Below are positions 1 through 5,891 of a stretch of 8,377 bases of DNA, piece after piece. Both the position numbers and the translations under genes were made by a program. The notes beneath the pieces are model-generated. The model was not told the DNA's origin. It did no database searches and worked only from the letters and a program-made list of their open reading frames with translations. Within the stretch, counting starts at the first letter, position 1. Every line of letters begins with the position of its first letter. The stretch is from an uncultured Flavobacteriales bacterium (GTDB lineage: Bacteria; Bacteroidota; Bacteroidia; Flavobacteriales_D; Sanyastnellaceae), in the NCBI GenBank assembly GCA_937967465.1, contig CALBSW010000076.1:1-8377 (forward strand), in the 5' to 3' direction.

Positions 1-2282
1 TCCCTGTTCCCACCACCGCGCGCGGCCTGTCCCGGGGCATTGCCCACTTGCTCCTTGAGCTGGATGCGGGGGTCCAAGGTGAAGGCATAAGGTCCTGGAC
101 GGCCAGCTGACCACGCCACGGCTTCGCGCTGTTGGCGCTCGTTCGGCAAGGGAAGGAATGTCCAGTGGCCATCGAGGTCGTCCTGGAAGTCGGGACTGGC
201 GGTGTGGTCCGTGTGGCATTGAAACAGGAAACCGTCCCGGGCCACGACGTCGCCTGCACGGTAGGCTTTGGGCAAAGTCTCGAAATAGTCCACCGCGAAC
301 TTGGCGTGAATCCCTTCTTGTCGCCGCTCGCGGTAACACACGTAGTACGGGCCCATGGCAATGGTGTCACCTTGCAAGAGCAGGAGGTCCTCGTCGTTGC
401 TCAGCGCCTCATTGAGCATGGCCAAGTCGCCGAAGCGGTTGGTGCTGATGATGTCCTTCTTGGCGGTGGACAGCACGGCGCCGAAAATCACGAGGGCAAA
501 GCCAATGTGGGCAATGCTGGCTCCCGCATGGTTCCACCGGCCTTGAAGGACTTGAACCACGTAGTCGGCATTGGCGGTGACCGACCACATGCAAGCGAGC
601 AGCAAGGCGACCCGAGGCGCTTCCCACGCGGCGAAGTCATAGGCAAGGAGGAAGGCGCCGGTGATCACCACAGCCGCCAGCAGGCTGCGCAGCAACTTCA
701 GGAACAAGCCCTTGCCGCTGTCTTTTCGGTACCGCAAGAATTGGGTGAATGCGGTGATGCCGATGAAGAGGAAGGCCAAGGGGACTTGCACCGCGTGGTA
801 GGTGGCATCAAAGTCGGTTCCCGGTGCCAGGTCATGCGCTGCGAGCTTTCGGGCCAGCGAAGAACCCGTGGACTCGAAGATGCCCTGGAAGAAGCCGCTG
901 AATGGAGCCAGGAAGTGGTTCAAGACCGGCAGGCTCGTCTGAAAGGTGATGTGCACTGCGGAAGCGAACATCAGCATGCCGCCGACGAACATCCAGAATT
1001 CGCGGCTCCAGAGGGGGGACTCCTGGTCTGTTCTTGGAAGGTGCCCCAGGTGGCCGCGCAGCACGGCGGCCGTCATGATGGCGAGCATGGCCATGACACA
1101 CAGTGCCGGATCGGCAACAGCGATTCCAACGGCCAGCACCAATTGCAGTCCACCAAAGACCCAGCGCTCCCGTCCTGCGGGCAGGATGAGGGCGCAGAAC
1201 AGCCCACAACATCCGAGCAGGAAGGCCAGGAGCTGGGGCAGGATGCCGCTGTCCACGAAACTGTGGACGGAAGTGTCTCCCAGGATGCCACTTTTGGTGA
1301 GGAAAGTGGAGTAGACCACCAGCAGGAAGGACAGCCCGATCATCAGGTAGGTGGCGGTCACAGCGGTTCCGGGTTTGGCCCGGTTGATCAACAGAAGGTG
1401 GGCACCCGCGACCAGCACCAGCCAGGGCACCAGCGAGCTGTTCTCCACCGGGTCCCAGGCCCAGAACCCGCCGAAGCTCAAGGCCTCGTATGCCCAGGCG
1501 CCTCCCATGAGGATGCCAGCCCCGAGGATGCCGATGCCGAAGAAGGCCCACGGTACAGCCCGGCGCATCCATGTTTTGTGGTCTTGCGTCCACAGCCCTG
1601 CGAGGGCCATCGCAAACGGCATCAACGTACTGGCGAATCCCAAGAACAAGGTGGGCGGGTGAATGACCATCCAGTAGTTCTGGAGGAGGGGGTTGAGTCC
1701 TTGGCCGTCAGCGAATTGCGGAATCAGCGAGAGGTAGTCGGGATTGAAGGTCCATGGCAGGCCCGCGTTCTGCGGCTGTTCCCGCAGGAGGAGAAAGGGG
1801 TCGAGGCCAAATTGGAATTCTCCGAAGTAGAGGCCGAGCAGCATGGAGCTCAACGCGGTCAGGATGCCGCCGTGAACCGCCATGACCGGGGCTTCCAGTC
1901 GGCCGGGATTCCGGCGAAGAAAGACCATGGCGAGCACGAGGATCCAGCCCATCCAAAGCAGGAAGCCGCCTTCCTGACCACCCCAGAAGCTCGACAGCAT
2001 GAAGCCGAACGGCATGGCGTCGTTGAGGTGCTTCCAGATGTACTGGAATTCGTACCGGTGGCAGAAAATCAGGACGTAGAGCAGGGCCATGGCGCCGAAA
2101 ATGCCGGCAGCATGGATTCGAAATCCCCAACGGCCGAGCGTCGTCCATCGGGTGTCGGCATCCTGTCGCACCGCCGCTGTGTAGCCAATGGTGGATGCGA
2201 GGCCTGCGGCAAAAGCCAAGGCGATCAAGAGGCGGCCGAGGCTGGCCGCCCAGGTCCATTCGCCGATGTAGGTGATGTCCAC
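1..2282 (-). CDS. ccmF: CcmF, cytochrome c heme lyase subunit (3' end cut by window edge)
   Basis: This is the large polytopic membrane protein of System I cytochrome c maturation, which attaches heme delivered by holo-CcmE to apocytochrome c at the outer face of the inner membrane. The frame is open for 760 codons from a GTG at 2282 and runs off the left edge, so the C-terminus is missing. Visible signatures are SFWGGQEGGFLLW (about residues 97-109), the HPP motif at H208, the tryptophan-rich WWD domain ending FWAWDPVEN (273-281) with PWL after it, TFLTKSGILGDTSVHSF (326-342), and AHIGFA (591-596). H208, H295, H340 and H592 line up by motif with the two periplasmic and two transmembrane heme-related His of the family. 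A soluble, probably periplasmic stretch with GPYYVCYRERRQEGIH follows residue 604. The start is set by the ccmE stop codon, which lies in the same frame three codons upstream of the GTG. No Shine-Dalgarno is visible. It is the last visible gene of the ccm run. Confidence 0.96.
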   Translation of the reverse strand, partial: MDITYIGEWTWAASLGRLLIALAFAAGLASTIGYTAAVRQDADTRWTTLGRWGFRIHAAGIFGAMALLYVLIFCHRYEFQYIWKHLNDAMPFGFMLSSFWGGQEGGFLLWMGWILVLAMVFLRRNPGRLEAPVMAVHGGILTALSSMLLGLYFGEFQFGLDPFLLLREQPQNAGLPWTFNPDYLSLIPQFADGQGLNPLLQNYWMVIHPPTLFLGFASTLMPFAMALAGLWTQDHKTWMRRAVPWAFFGIGILGAGILMGGAWAYEALSFGGFWAWDPVENSSLVPWLVLVAGAHLLLINRAKPGTAVTATYLMIGLSFLLVVYSTFLTKSGILGDTSVHSFVDSGILPQLLAFLLGCCGLFCALILPAGRERWVFGGLQLVLAVGIAVADPALCVMAMLAIMTAAVLRGHLGHLPRTDQESPLWSREFWMFVGGMLMFASAVHITFQTSLPVLNHFLAPFSGFFQGIFESTGSSLARKLAAHDLAPGTDFDATYHAVQVPLAFLFIGITAFTQFLRYRKDSGKGLFLKLLRSLLAAVVITGAFLLAYDFAAWEAPRVALLLACMWSVTANADYVVQVLQGRWNHAGASIAHIGFALVIFGAVLSTAKKDIISTNRFGDLAMLNEALSNDEDLLLLQGDTIAMGPYYVCYRERRQEGIHAKFAVDYFETLPKAYRAGDVVARDGFLFQCHTDHTASPDFQDDLDGHWTFLPLPNERQQREAVAWSAGRPGPYAFTLDPRIQLKEQVGNAPGQAARGGGNR

Positions 2283-2291
2283 GGCAGGAGG

Positions 2292-2696
2292 TCAGTTGGA
2301 CGCGGTGGCCTCACCGAGGCTGTGCGACTGCTCGTTGTATTTGCTGGGACACTTCATCAGCATCTCGCCGGCGATGAATTGGCCATCGATGACTTGTCCG
2401 TAGAGGTCAATCGATTCGCTTTGTTCCAATCCGGTGGGCTTGGCCTTGGTCAACAAGACCTCTCGGACGTCACCATTCTTGTCCCGCATGTGGAACCGCG
2501 TCTCCGCCACAGCCGTTTCCGGATCGTACAGCACGGGGTGGTCGGTATCCAGTGTGCCGGATACTTTGAATTCGATGCCGGGCTCAGCGAAGGCCCGCGC
2601 AAAGACGACCGACTCGCTGTTCGTGGTGAACACGCTGAACAACGTGCCCATCAAAACGGCCACCAACAGGATGACGACGATGTTCGTGCGGCTCAT
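2292..2696 (-). CDS. ccmE: CcmE, periplasmic heme chaperone, Cys-type (CxxxY)
   Basis: CcmE receives heme from the CcmABCD machinery, holds it covalently in the periplasm and passes it to CcmF. The 134-residue product has an N-terminal membrane anchor (about residues 5-24, NIVVILLVAVLMGTLFSVF) and then the small beta-barrel (OB-fold) domain, with FKVSGTL (43-49) and IDLYGQVIDGQFIAGEMLMK (96-115). The heme-attachment site reads KCPSKYNE, with C116 and Y120, where the classical protein has H-x-x-x-Y. This is the C-x-x-x-Y variant described for some archaeal and bacterial Ccm systems, and I believe it is common in Bacteroidota. The gene starts with ATG three bases after the ccmD-like stop and ends 9 bases before ccmF, so it is surely cotranscribed with both. 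After the motif there is only a short polar tail. The assignment is firm from domain pattern and context. Confidence 0.94.
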   Translation of the reverse strand: MSRTNIVVILLVAVLMGTLFSVFTTNSESVVFARAFAEPGIEFKVSGTLDTDHPVLYDPETAVAETRFHMRDKNGDVREVLLTKAKPTGLEQSESIDLYGQVIDGQFIAGEMLMKCPSKYNEQSHSLGEATASN

Positions 2697-2699
2697 GGG

Positions 2700-2885
2700 T
2701 CAGGCTTTCGGGTCGTGTTGTTCGGATTCAAGGCGGCGCAACCGGCGGTCCATCCGCCAGAGGGACATGGCGAGTCCGGCCAGGATGATCAGGGCCACGC
2801 CGGTGACGACGTGGGCTTTTCCACTGCCGAAAAAGAAGCCTTCAAGGGCGTTGGCAAACAAGTGGGCCATGGGGCGGAAGTTCAT
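2700..2885 (-). CDS. ccmD: CcmD-like small membrane protein
   Basis: This is a 61-residue protein with one predicted membrane segment (about residues 25-44, HVVTGVALIILAGLAMSLWR) followed by a strongly basic, arginine-rich stretch (WRMDRRLRRLE, 43-53). Size, single membrane pass, basic cytoplasmic tail and position between ccmC and ccmE all fit CcmD, the small subunit that in other bacteria helps release holo-CcmE from the CcmABC complex. The family is short and poorly conserved, so the call rests on topology and context rather than diagnostic residues. Its ATG overlaps the ccmC stop as ATGA, which implies translational coupling. Its TGA is followed after one codon (CCC) by the ccmE ATG in the same frame. 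Confidence 0.85.
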   Translation of the reverse strand: MNFRPMAHLFANALEGFFFGSGKAHVVTGVALIILAGLAMSLWRMDRRLRRLESEQHDPKA

Positions 2886-3922
2886 CGGGTCAACAGGTGG
2901 TGTTCAACGCGGTTCATGCGCAGGCGCAGGGTGTACATCCAGTAGCACAAGGCCCCCCATCCGATCACGGCCGGATAAAAGACGGCCCGGAGGCTGTTGT
3001 CGAGATCGTAGCTGTTGAAGCCGGGGTTGCCGTCCTTGCCCGGGTGCAGGCTCTCCGTATACCGGGGCAAGACCATGAGCAGAATGACGAGCATGACGAA
3101 CGCAAAGACGTTGTAGACGGCCGCAATTCGCCCGACGCGTTCATCTTCTCCCAGCGCTGCGCGCAACACGCGGTAGCCCGAGTAGAGCAGCACGGTGACC
3201 AGCGCCCCGTTGAGTTGCGGATCGGAGACCCACCAAGCTCCCCAAGTGAAACGCGCCCACAGGGATCCAGTGGCCAGACCGAGGATGCCGAAAACAAGCC
3301 CGGTTCTCACGGCCGCTTCTGCCCGGAGGTCCCATTTGACGAGGCCGGTCCGGAGCTGGGCGAGTGACGCCACGAAACCGATGCCCATGACGAAGAACAT
3401 CGCGAACCACATGGGGACGTGCCACAACAGGTTCCGGATGCTCTCGACGATGGTGGGCTGATAGGGGAAGCTGAACCCGAGGTCAGGCGCCACTTCCGTT
3501 GGGGCCTCGGCGCGCAAGTCTGCAGGGAGCGGGCCAACAGCGGCATCCTCCACGAAAAAGGCGTTTCCGAGGAAGAGCGTGCCCGCTTCTGGCGTGAACA
3601 GGAAGGCGTCCATGGCAGGAGAGGGCACCGCCTCCGGGATGATCACATCGGCCTCGACGCTGTGGGGGGTGATGGCCGTGATGTCGGTGCGAACCAATTC
3701 CTTGCCCGACCTCAGAATGAGGGAGAAGTCGGCGGATTCGGCGTCTGGTTCAGCGAAAGGTTGTCCAACCGCTTGAAGCGTCAGAGCGTGCTTTCCCGGC
3801 GCCAGCCGCGAGGGGGAGGACTCGACCAGACCCGGCTGAAGCGGGGTGGAAAAGCCGCGAACGATGACGTAGGCCAGGAGGGCCACGCTGCCCCATTTCC
3901 ACAGGCTGTTCCAGCTGCTCAT
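2882..3922 (-). CDS. ccmC: CcmC (CcsA-family heme handling protein) with a large periplasmic insertion
   Basis: CcmC presents heme at the periplasmic membrane face and loads it onto CcmE. The 346-residue product has six predicted membrane segments, near residues 9-24, 166-187, 203-223, 238-255, 270-286 and 312-332. Family motifs are IRNLLWHVPMWF (162-173, ligand H168), TGSLW then the tryptophan-rich WGAWWVSDPQLNG (227-239), and LPRYTESLHPG (285-295, ligand H293). The usual family length is about 220-250; the excess is a block of about 115 residues between segments 1 and 2, placed outside the cytoplasm. I chose the ATG at 3922 over one ten codons upstream (3952) because it forms an ATGA overlap with the ccmB stop, as at the two neighbouring junctions. 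The upstream start would give a 34-base overlap. The stop overlaps the ccmD-like start, again as ATGA. Confidence 0.94.
   Translation of the reverse strand: MSSWNSLWKWGSVALLAYVIVRGFSTPLQPGLVESSPSRLAPGKHALTLQAVGQPFAEPDAESADFSLILRSGKELVRTDITAITPHSVEADVIIPEAVPSPAMDAFLFTPEAGTLFLGNAFFVEDAAVGPLPADLRAEAPTEVAPDLGFSFPYQPTIVESIRNLLWHVPMWFAMFFVMGIGFVASLAQLRTGLVKWDLRAEAAVRTGLVFGILGLATGSLWARFTWGAWWVSDPQLNGALVTVLLYSGYRVLRAALGEDERVGRIAAVYNVFAFVMLVILLMVLPRYTESLHPGKDGNPGFNSYDLDNSLRAVFYPAVIGWGALCYWMYTLRLRMNRVEHHLLTR
3539..3826 (-). other. Inserted periplasmic domain inside CcmC, IPT/TIG-like by pattern
   Basis: Residues about 33-128 of CcmC form a soluble block not found in classical CcmC, with alternating short hydrophobic strands and turns. 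Its layout resembles an IPT/TIG (Ig-like) beta-sandwich: PSRLAPGKHALTLQAVGQPF, then DFSLIL, then DITAITPHSVEADVIIPE, and a closing strand GNAFFVED. A proline- and alanine-rich linker (about 129-155) leads to the second membrane segment. What is seen is the size, position and strand-like pattern. The fold assignment is inference and no function is claimed. Confidence 0.5.
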
Positions 3923-4614
3923 GCGCGCCAAATGTACGGGAAGAGAATGCACGCGATGACGCTGGTGCCTGTGCTCAACGCCGCGAGGAACAAGGGCATT
4001 TCACCGAGCATGGCCACGGGTGTGCCGTCCAATGCACCCCGGGTCAGCCGGGTGGCCAAAATCAGTTGAGGGAGGAGCAAGGGAAGGCCCAAGACAGCGC
4101 CCAGTGCGCCGCCGCCTGCTTGGACTTGGGAGGCGACTGCAGTGACGAAGACCAAAGTGGTGGTCATGGACAATCCGCCCAGCCAAGCGCCTCCCATCAG
4201 CCACCATGGATGTCCTGCCGATTCCAAGCCCTCTGGCCACCCGAGGAAAAGGATGAACGTGCCGAGGACAAGGGCGGTGAGGGCGGTGGTGGTCAGGATC
4301 GCGTGCCCCAGCTTTCCCAGCATGAGTCCCAGGGGGTCGACGGTCCACTGCAAGTAGCGGCGGTTGGCTGTGCGTTCGCGGTCAAACAACCGGCCAATGG
4401 CAGTGAATCCGCTGAACAGATAGACCAGCCACAGCATGGCGGTCCAGGCTCCGGTGGCCGTCTGCCGGTCCGCGGACTGGAAGGCGACATACACGGATGC
4501 AACGGCAAAGAGCGCCACGGCAGCGAGTTGATGGCCTTGGCGCCATTCGAGCCGCCATTCCATGCGGGTCACGGCCGCGGCGGTCTGGAGGGTGCTTCGG
4601 AAGCCGCTGGTCAT
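3919..4614 (-). CDS. ccmB: CcmB, membrane subunit of the heme ABC transporter-like complex
   Basis: CcmB is the integral membrane partner of the ATPase CcmA and works with CcmC and CcmD to release heme-loaded CcmE. The product is 231 residues, close to the usual family length of about 220-230. It has six predicted membrane segments (near 29-46, 58-77, 105-125, 140-162, 170-188 and 206-229) and the conserved charged loop around LFDRER (76-81), followed by LQWTVDPLGLMLGKLG (88-103). The glycine-rich stretch GGGALGAVLGLPLLLPQLIL (167-186) is also family-like. Its ATG sits in the stop of the upstream exonuclease gene (ATGA), and its own stop overlaps the ccmC start in the same way. No ccmA precedes it, so the ATPase must be encoded elsewhere, if it is present. 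Confidence 0.94.
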   Translation of the reverse strand: MTSGFRSTLQTAAAVTRMEWRLEWRQGHQLAAVALFAVASVYVAFQSADRQTATGAWTAMLWLVYLFSGFTAIGRLFDRERTANRRYLQWTVDPLGLMLGKLGHAILTTTALTALVLGTFILFLGWPEGLESAGHPWWLMGGAWLGGLSMTTTLVFVTAVASQVQAGGGALGAVLGLPLLLPQLILATRLTRGALDGTPVAMLGEMPLFLAALSTGTSVIACILFPYIWRA

Positions 4615-5168
4615 CCGAGCTTCAGGCTGGGAATGTTGGCGGCCACTTTGCAGAACAATTCGGCCATGTTCCGCGCGTCATCGATGGCCCGGTGTTCGGT
4701 GCCTGACCACGAGATGGATTCGGATTCCAGTGCGTTCTTCAGGCCGATCTGGTTCTTGGACTCTTTCCATTTGCCGTAGTGCTTCTGGAAGCAGACATGG
4801 GCGTCGAGCCAGTCGAGTTGGATGTCGTGGAGTTGGGCGTCCGTGTGGAGTTGACGCTTGTCAAATTCTCCCCAGCTCATGGGAATGACGTCGTGCGTGC
4901 CGACCCCCATCCAGTCTTCGTAGTCCTCCATGACCTCGTCGAACAACGGGGCGTGGTCCACGTCGGATTGGCGGATGGATGTGAGGGAGGTGCAGAATTT
5001 GCTGATGATGGGGTGCATCATCGGGCGCACAAAGGCGCAGAATTCCGAGACGATTTCGAGGTCCTCATTGACCTTGACGGCACCCACTTCGATGATTTCG
5101 ACCCGCTTCGGGCGGCTCGTTCTCCAGCAGGTTGCCTCGAGATCGTACAGGATGAAGGCCTTCTCCAT
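4611..5168 (-). CDS. DEDDh 3'-5' exonuclease, KapD/ERI-1-like
   Basis: This 185-residue exonuclease domain is of the DnaQ/RNase T superfamily. All three active-site motifs are present: Exo I YDLEAT with D9 and E11, Exo II SWGEFDKRQL with D103, and Exo III HRAIDDARN with H159 and D164, which makes it the DEDDh type. Overall arrangement and length suit the KapD/ERI-1-like group, whose members degrade RNA or single-stranded nucleic acid; the substrate here is unknown. I set the start at the ATG at 5168, since the protein begins directly with the first beta strand (FILYDLEA). A longer frame from 5384 would add a low-complexity extension overlapping the DUF4294-like gene. A promoter-like TATCTTTG lies seven bases upstream. 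The stop overlaps the ccmB start (ATGA), so it appears to lead the ccm operon, an unexpected partner for cytochrome maturation. Confidence 0.92.
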   Translation of the reverse strand: MEKAFILYDLEATCWRTSRPKRVEIIEVGAVKVNEDLEIVSEFCAFVRPMMHPIISKFCTSLTSIRQSDVDHAPLFDEVMEDYEDWMGVGTHDVIPMSWGEFDKRQLHTDAQLHDIQLDWLDAHVCFQKHYGKWKESKNQIGLKNALESESISWSGTEHRAIDDARNMAELFCKVAANIPSLKLG

Positions 5169-5175
5169 GTGGCCG

Positions 5176-5183
5176 CAAAGATA
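5176..5183 (-). promoter_or_regulatory. Putative Bacteroidota -7 promoter box (TATCTTTG) for the exonuclease-ccm operon
   Basis: On the minus strand TATCTTTG is a perfect match to the TAnnTTTG -7 consensus of the primary sigma factor in Bacteroidota. It stands in the 55-base gap after the DUF4294-like gene. Only seven bases separate it from the exonuclease ATG, so transcription would begin at or very near the start codon. I see no TTTG or TTG at the expected -33 spacing, which weakens the call. Confidence 0.4.
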
Positions 5184-5223
5184 GCGTCCGGGACGCCTGC
5201 GGAATGTGAAGGGAAGACAAGGT

Positions 5224-5841
5224 TCAGCGGTGGGGACGACGCTGGGCTTGAAGGGTGTGGGACTTGGATTCCAGCCCGTGGGCGTGGATGATGTGCTCGA
5301 TGGCAGCGTCTTGACCTGTTGGGTCGTATTCGCTTTTGAGATCGTGGCCAAACAACCGGGCCAGACCCTGCCACATGAAGGCACTCAATCGGCCTTTCAA
5401 TTCTTGGACGACACCAAATGTGGTGCAGTGGGCTTGCCGGTCGATGAGCCGGATCAACAGGATGCCTTCGCGGACGGTCATCCGACGCAGTTCTCCTTCG
5501 AATCGCGCTTTCAAGGCGTCCTCCCGGTGTTGAATGGCGGCTTTTCTGGCGCGAGCGTCCGGCAACAGGGGCAATTCCGCTTCCAAGGTGTCCATGACCA
5601 TGCCGGCATAGGCGGCATAGGGCCACACCTTCAGCACCCGCCGCTCCAAACGGCTGTAGCGTCTGGAACCCGGCTGGCAACGGTGGTCCTGAGGCACAGA
5701 CGGGCCGCCGGTGACCTGTGCCTCTCCGAGTTGAACCAAGGGGGGGAGGCTGTCGCAGGGGAGGCCCCACGCCAGGAGCGAGCTGGTCTTCAAGCAGAAG
5801 ACGAGCAGGACAGTCCAGCAGGAGGGAAGACGCAACCGCAT
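5224..5841 (-). CDS. DUF4294-like exported protein of unknown function
   Basis: The 205-residue product has a basic, hydrophobic N-terminus (about residues 1-26, with WTVLLVFCLK and SSLLAWG) that looks like a signal peptide. A short linker leads to a domain I recognise as DUF4294, known mainly from Bacteroidota. Recognisable parts are RRYSRLERRVLKVWPYAAYA (60-79), a charged helical stretch (about 85-120) and MTVREGILLIRLIDRQ (121-136). After these come FGVVQELKGRLSAFMWQGLA (142-161) and LFGHDLKSEYDP (163-174). The many conserved Arg, Trp and aromatic positions imply a defined fold, but no activity is known to me. I preferred the ATG at 5841 to one at 5916, because the latter puts a non-hydrophobic extension before the signal peptide and overlaps the upstream carboxylase gene. 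It lies 50 bases after that gene. Confidence 0.85.
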   Translation of the reverse strand: MRLRLPSCWTVLLVFCLKTSSLLAWGLPCDSLPPLVQLGEAQVTGGPSVPQDHRCQPGSRRYSRLERRVLKVWPYAAYAGMVMDTLEAELPLLPDARARKAAIQHREDALKARFEGELRRMTVREGILLIRLIDRQAHCTTFGVVQELKGRLSAFMWQGLARLFGHDLKSEYDPTGQDAAIEHIIHAHGLESKSHTLQAQRRPHR

Positions 5842-5862
5842 CGCGGATTGGAACGGATTCCC

Positions 5863-5878
5863 GGGCAAAAAGTTGCCC
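5863..5878. other. Small inverted repeat after the biotin carboxylase gene
   Basis: GGGCAA and TTGCCC form a perfect 6-base stem around a 4-base loop, 13 bases past the carboxylase stop codon. No U-tract follows on the minus strand, so it is not a convincing intrinsic terminator. It could stabilise the 3' end of the carboxylase message or cause partial termination before the DUF4294-like gene, or it may be chance. Confidence 0.3.
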
Positions 5879-5891
5879 TGCGGTACGCGGT

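Noticed and set aside
832..2259. Two minus-strand frames (832-1593 and 1708-2259) over the ccmF region
   Set aside because: They are out-of-frame readings of ccmF, rich in R, P, H and G and lacking membrane segments. The true frame is continuous from 2282 to the left edge, with no frameshift.
132..2945. A 937-codon open frame on the plus strand spanning ccmF, ccmE and the ccmD-like gene
   Set aside because: It is in exact antisense register with the three minus-strand genes, so its stops would need TTA, CTA or TCA codons in them, which GC-rich codon use avoids. The translation is rich in H, Q, G and E without domain-like pattern, while the minus strand gives textbook CcmF and CcmE.
3923..3952. 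Upstream start at 3952 for ccmC
   Set aside because: It would overlap ccmB by 34 bases. The ATG at 3922 forms an ATGA overlap like the neighbouring junctions and starts just before the first membrane segment.
5169..5384. N-terminal extension of the exonuclease to an ATG at 5384
   Set aside because: The added 72 residues are Ser/Pro/Thr-rich, overlap the end of the DUF4294-like gene in another frame and precede a complete nuclease fold. The ATG at 5168 is the natural start.
5863..5878. Intrinsic terminator after the biotin carboxylase gene
   Set aside because: The stem is only six base pairs and is followed by GGGAATCC rather than a U-tract, so I list it only as an inverted repeat.
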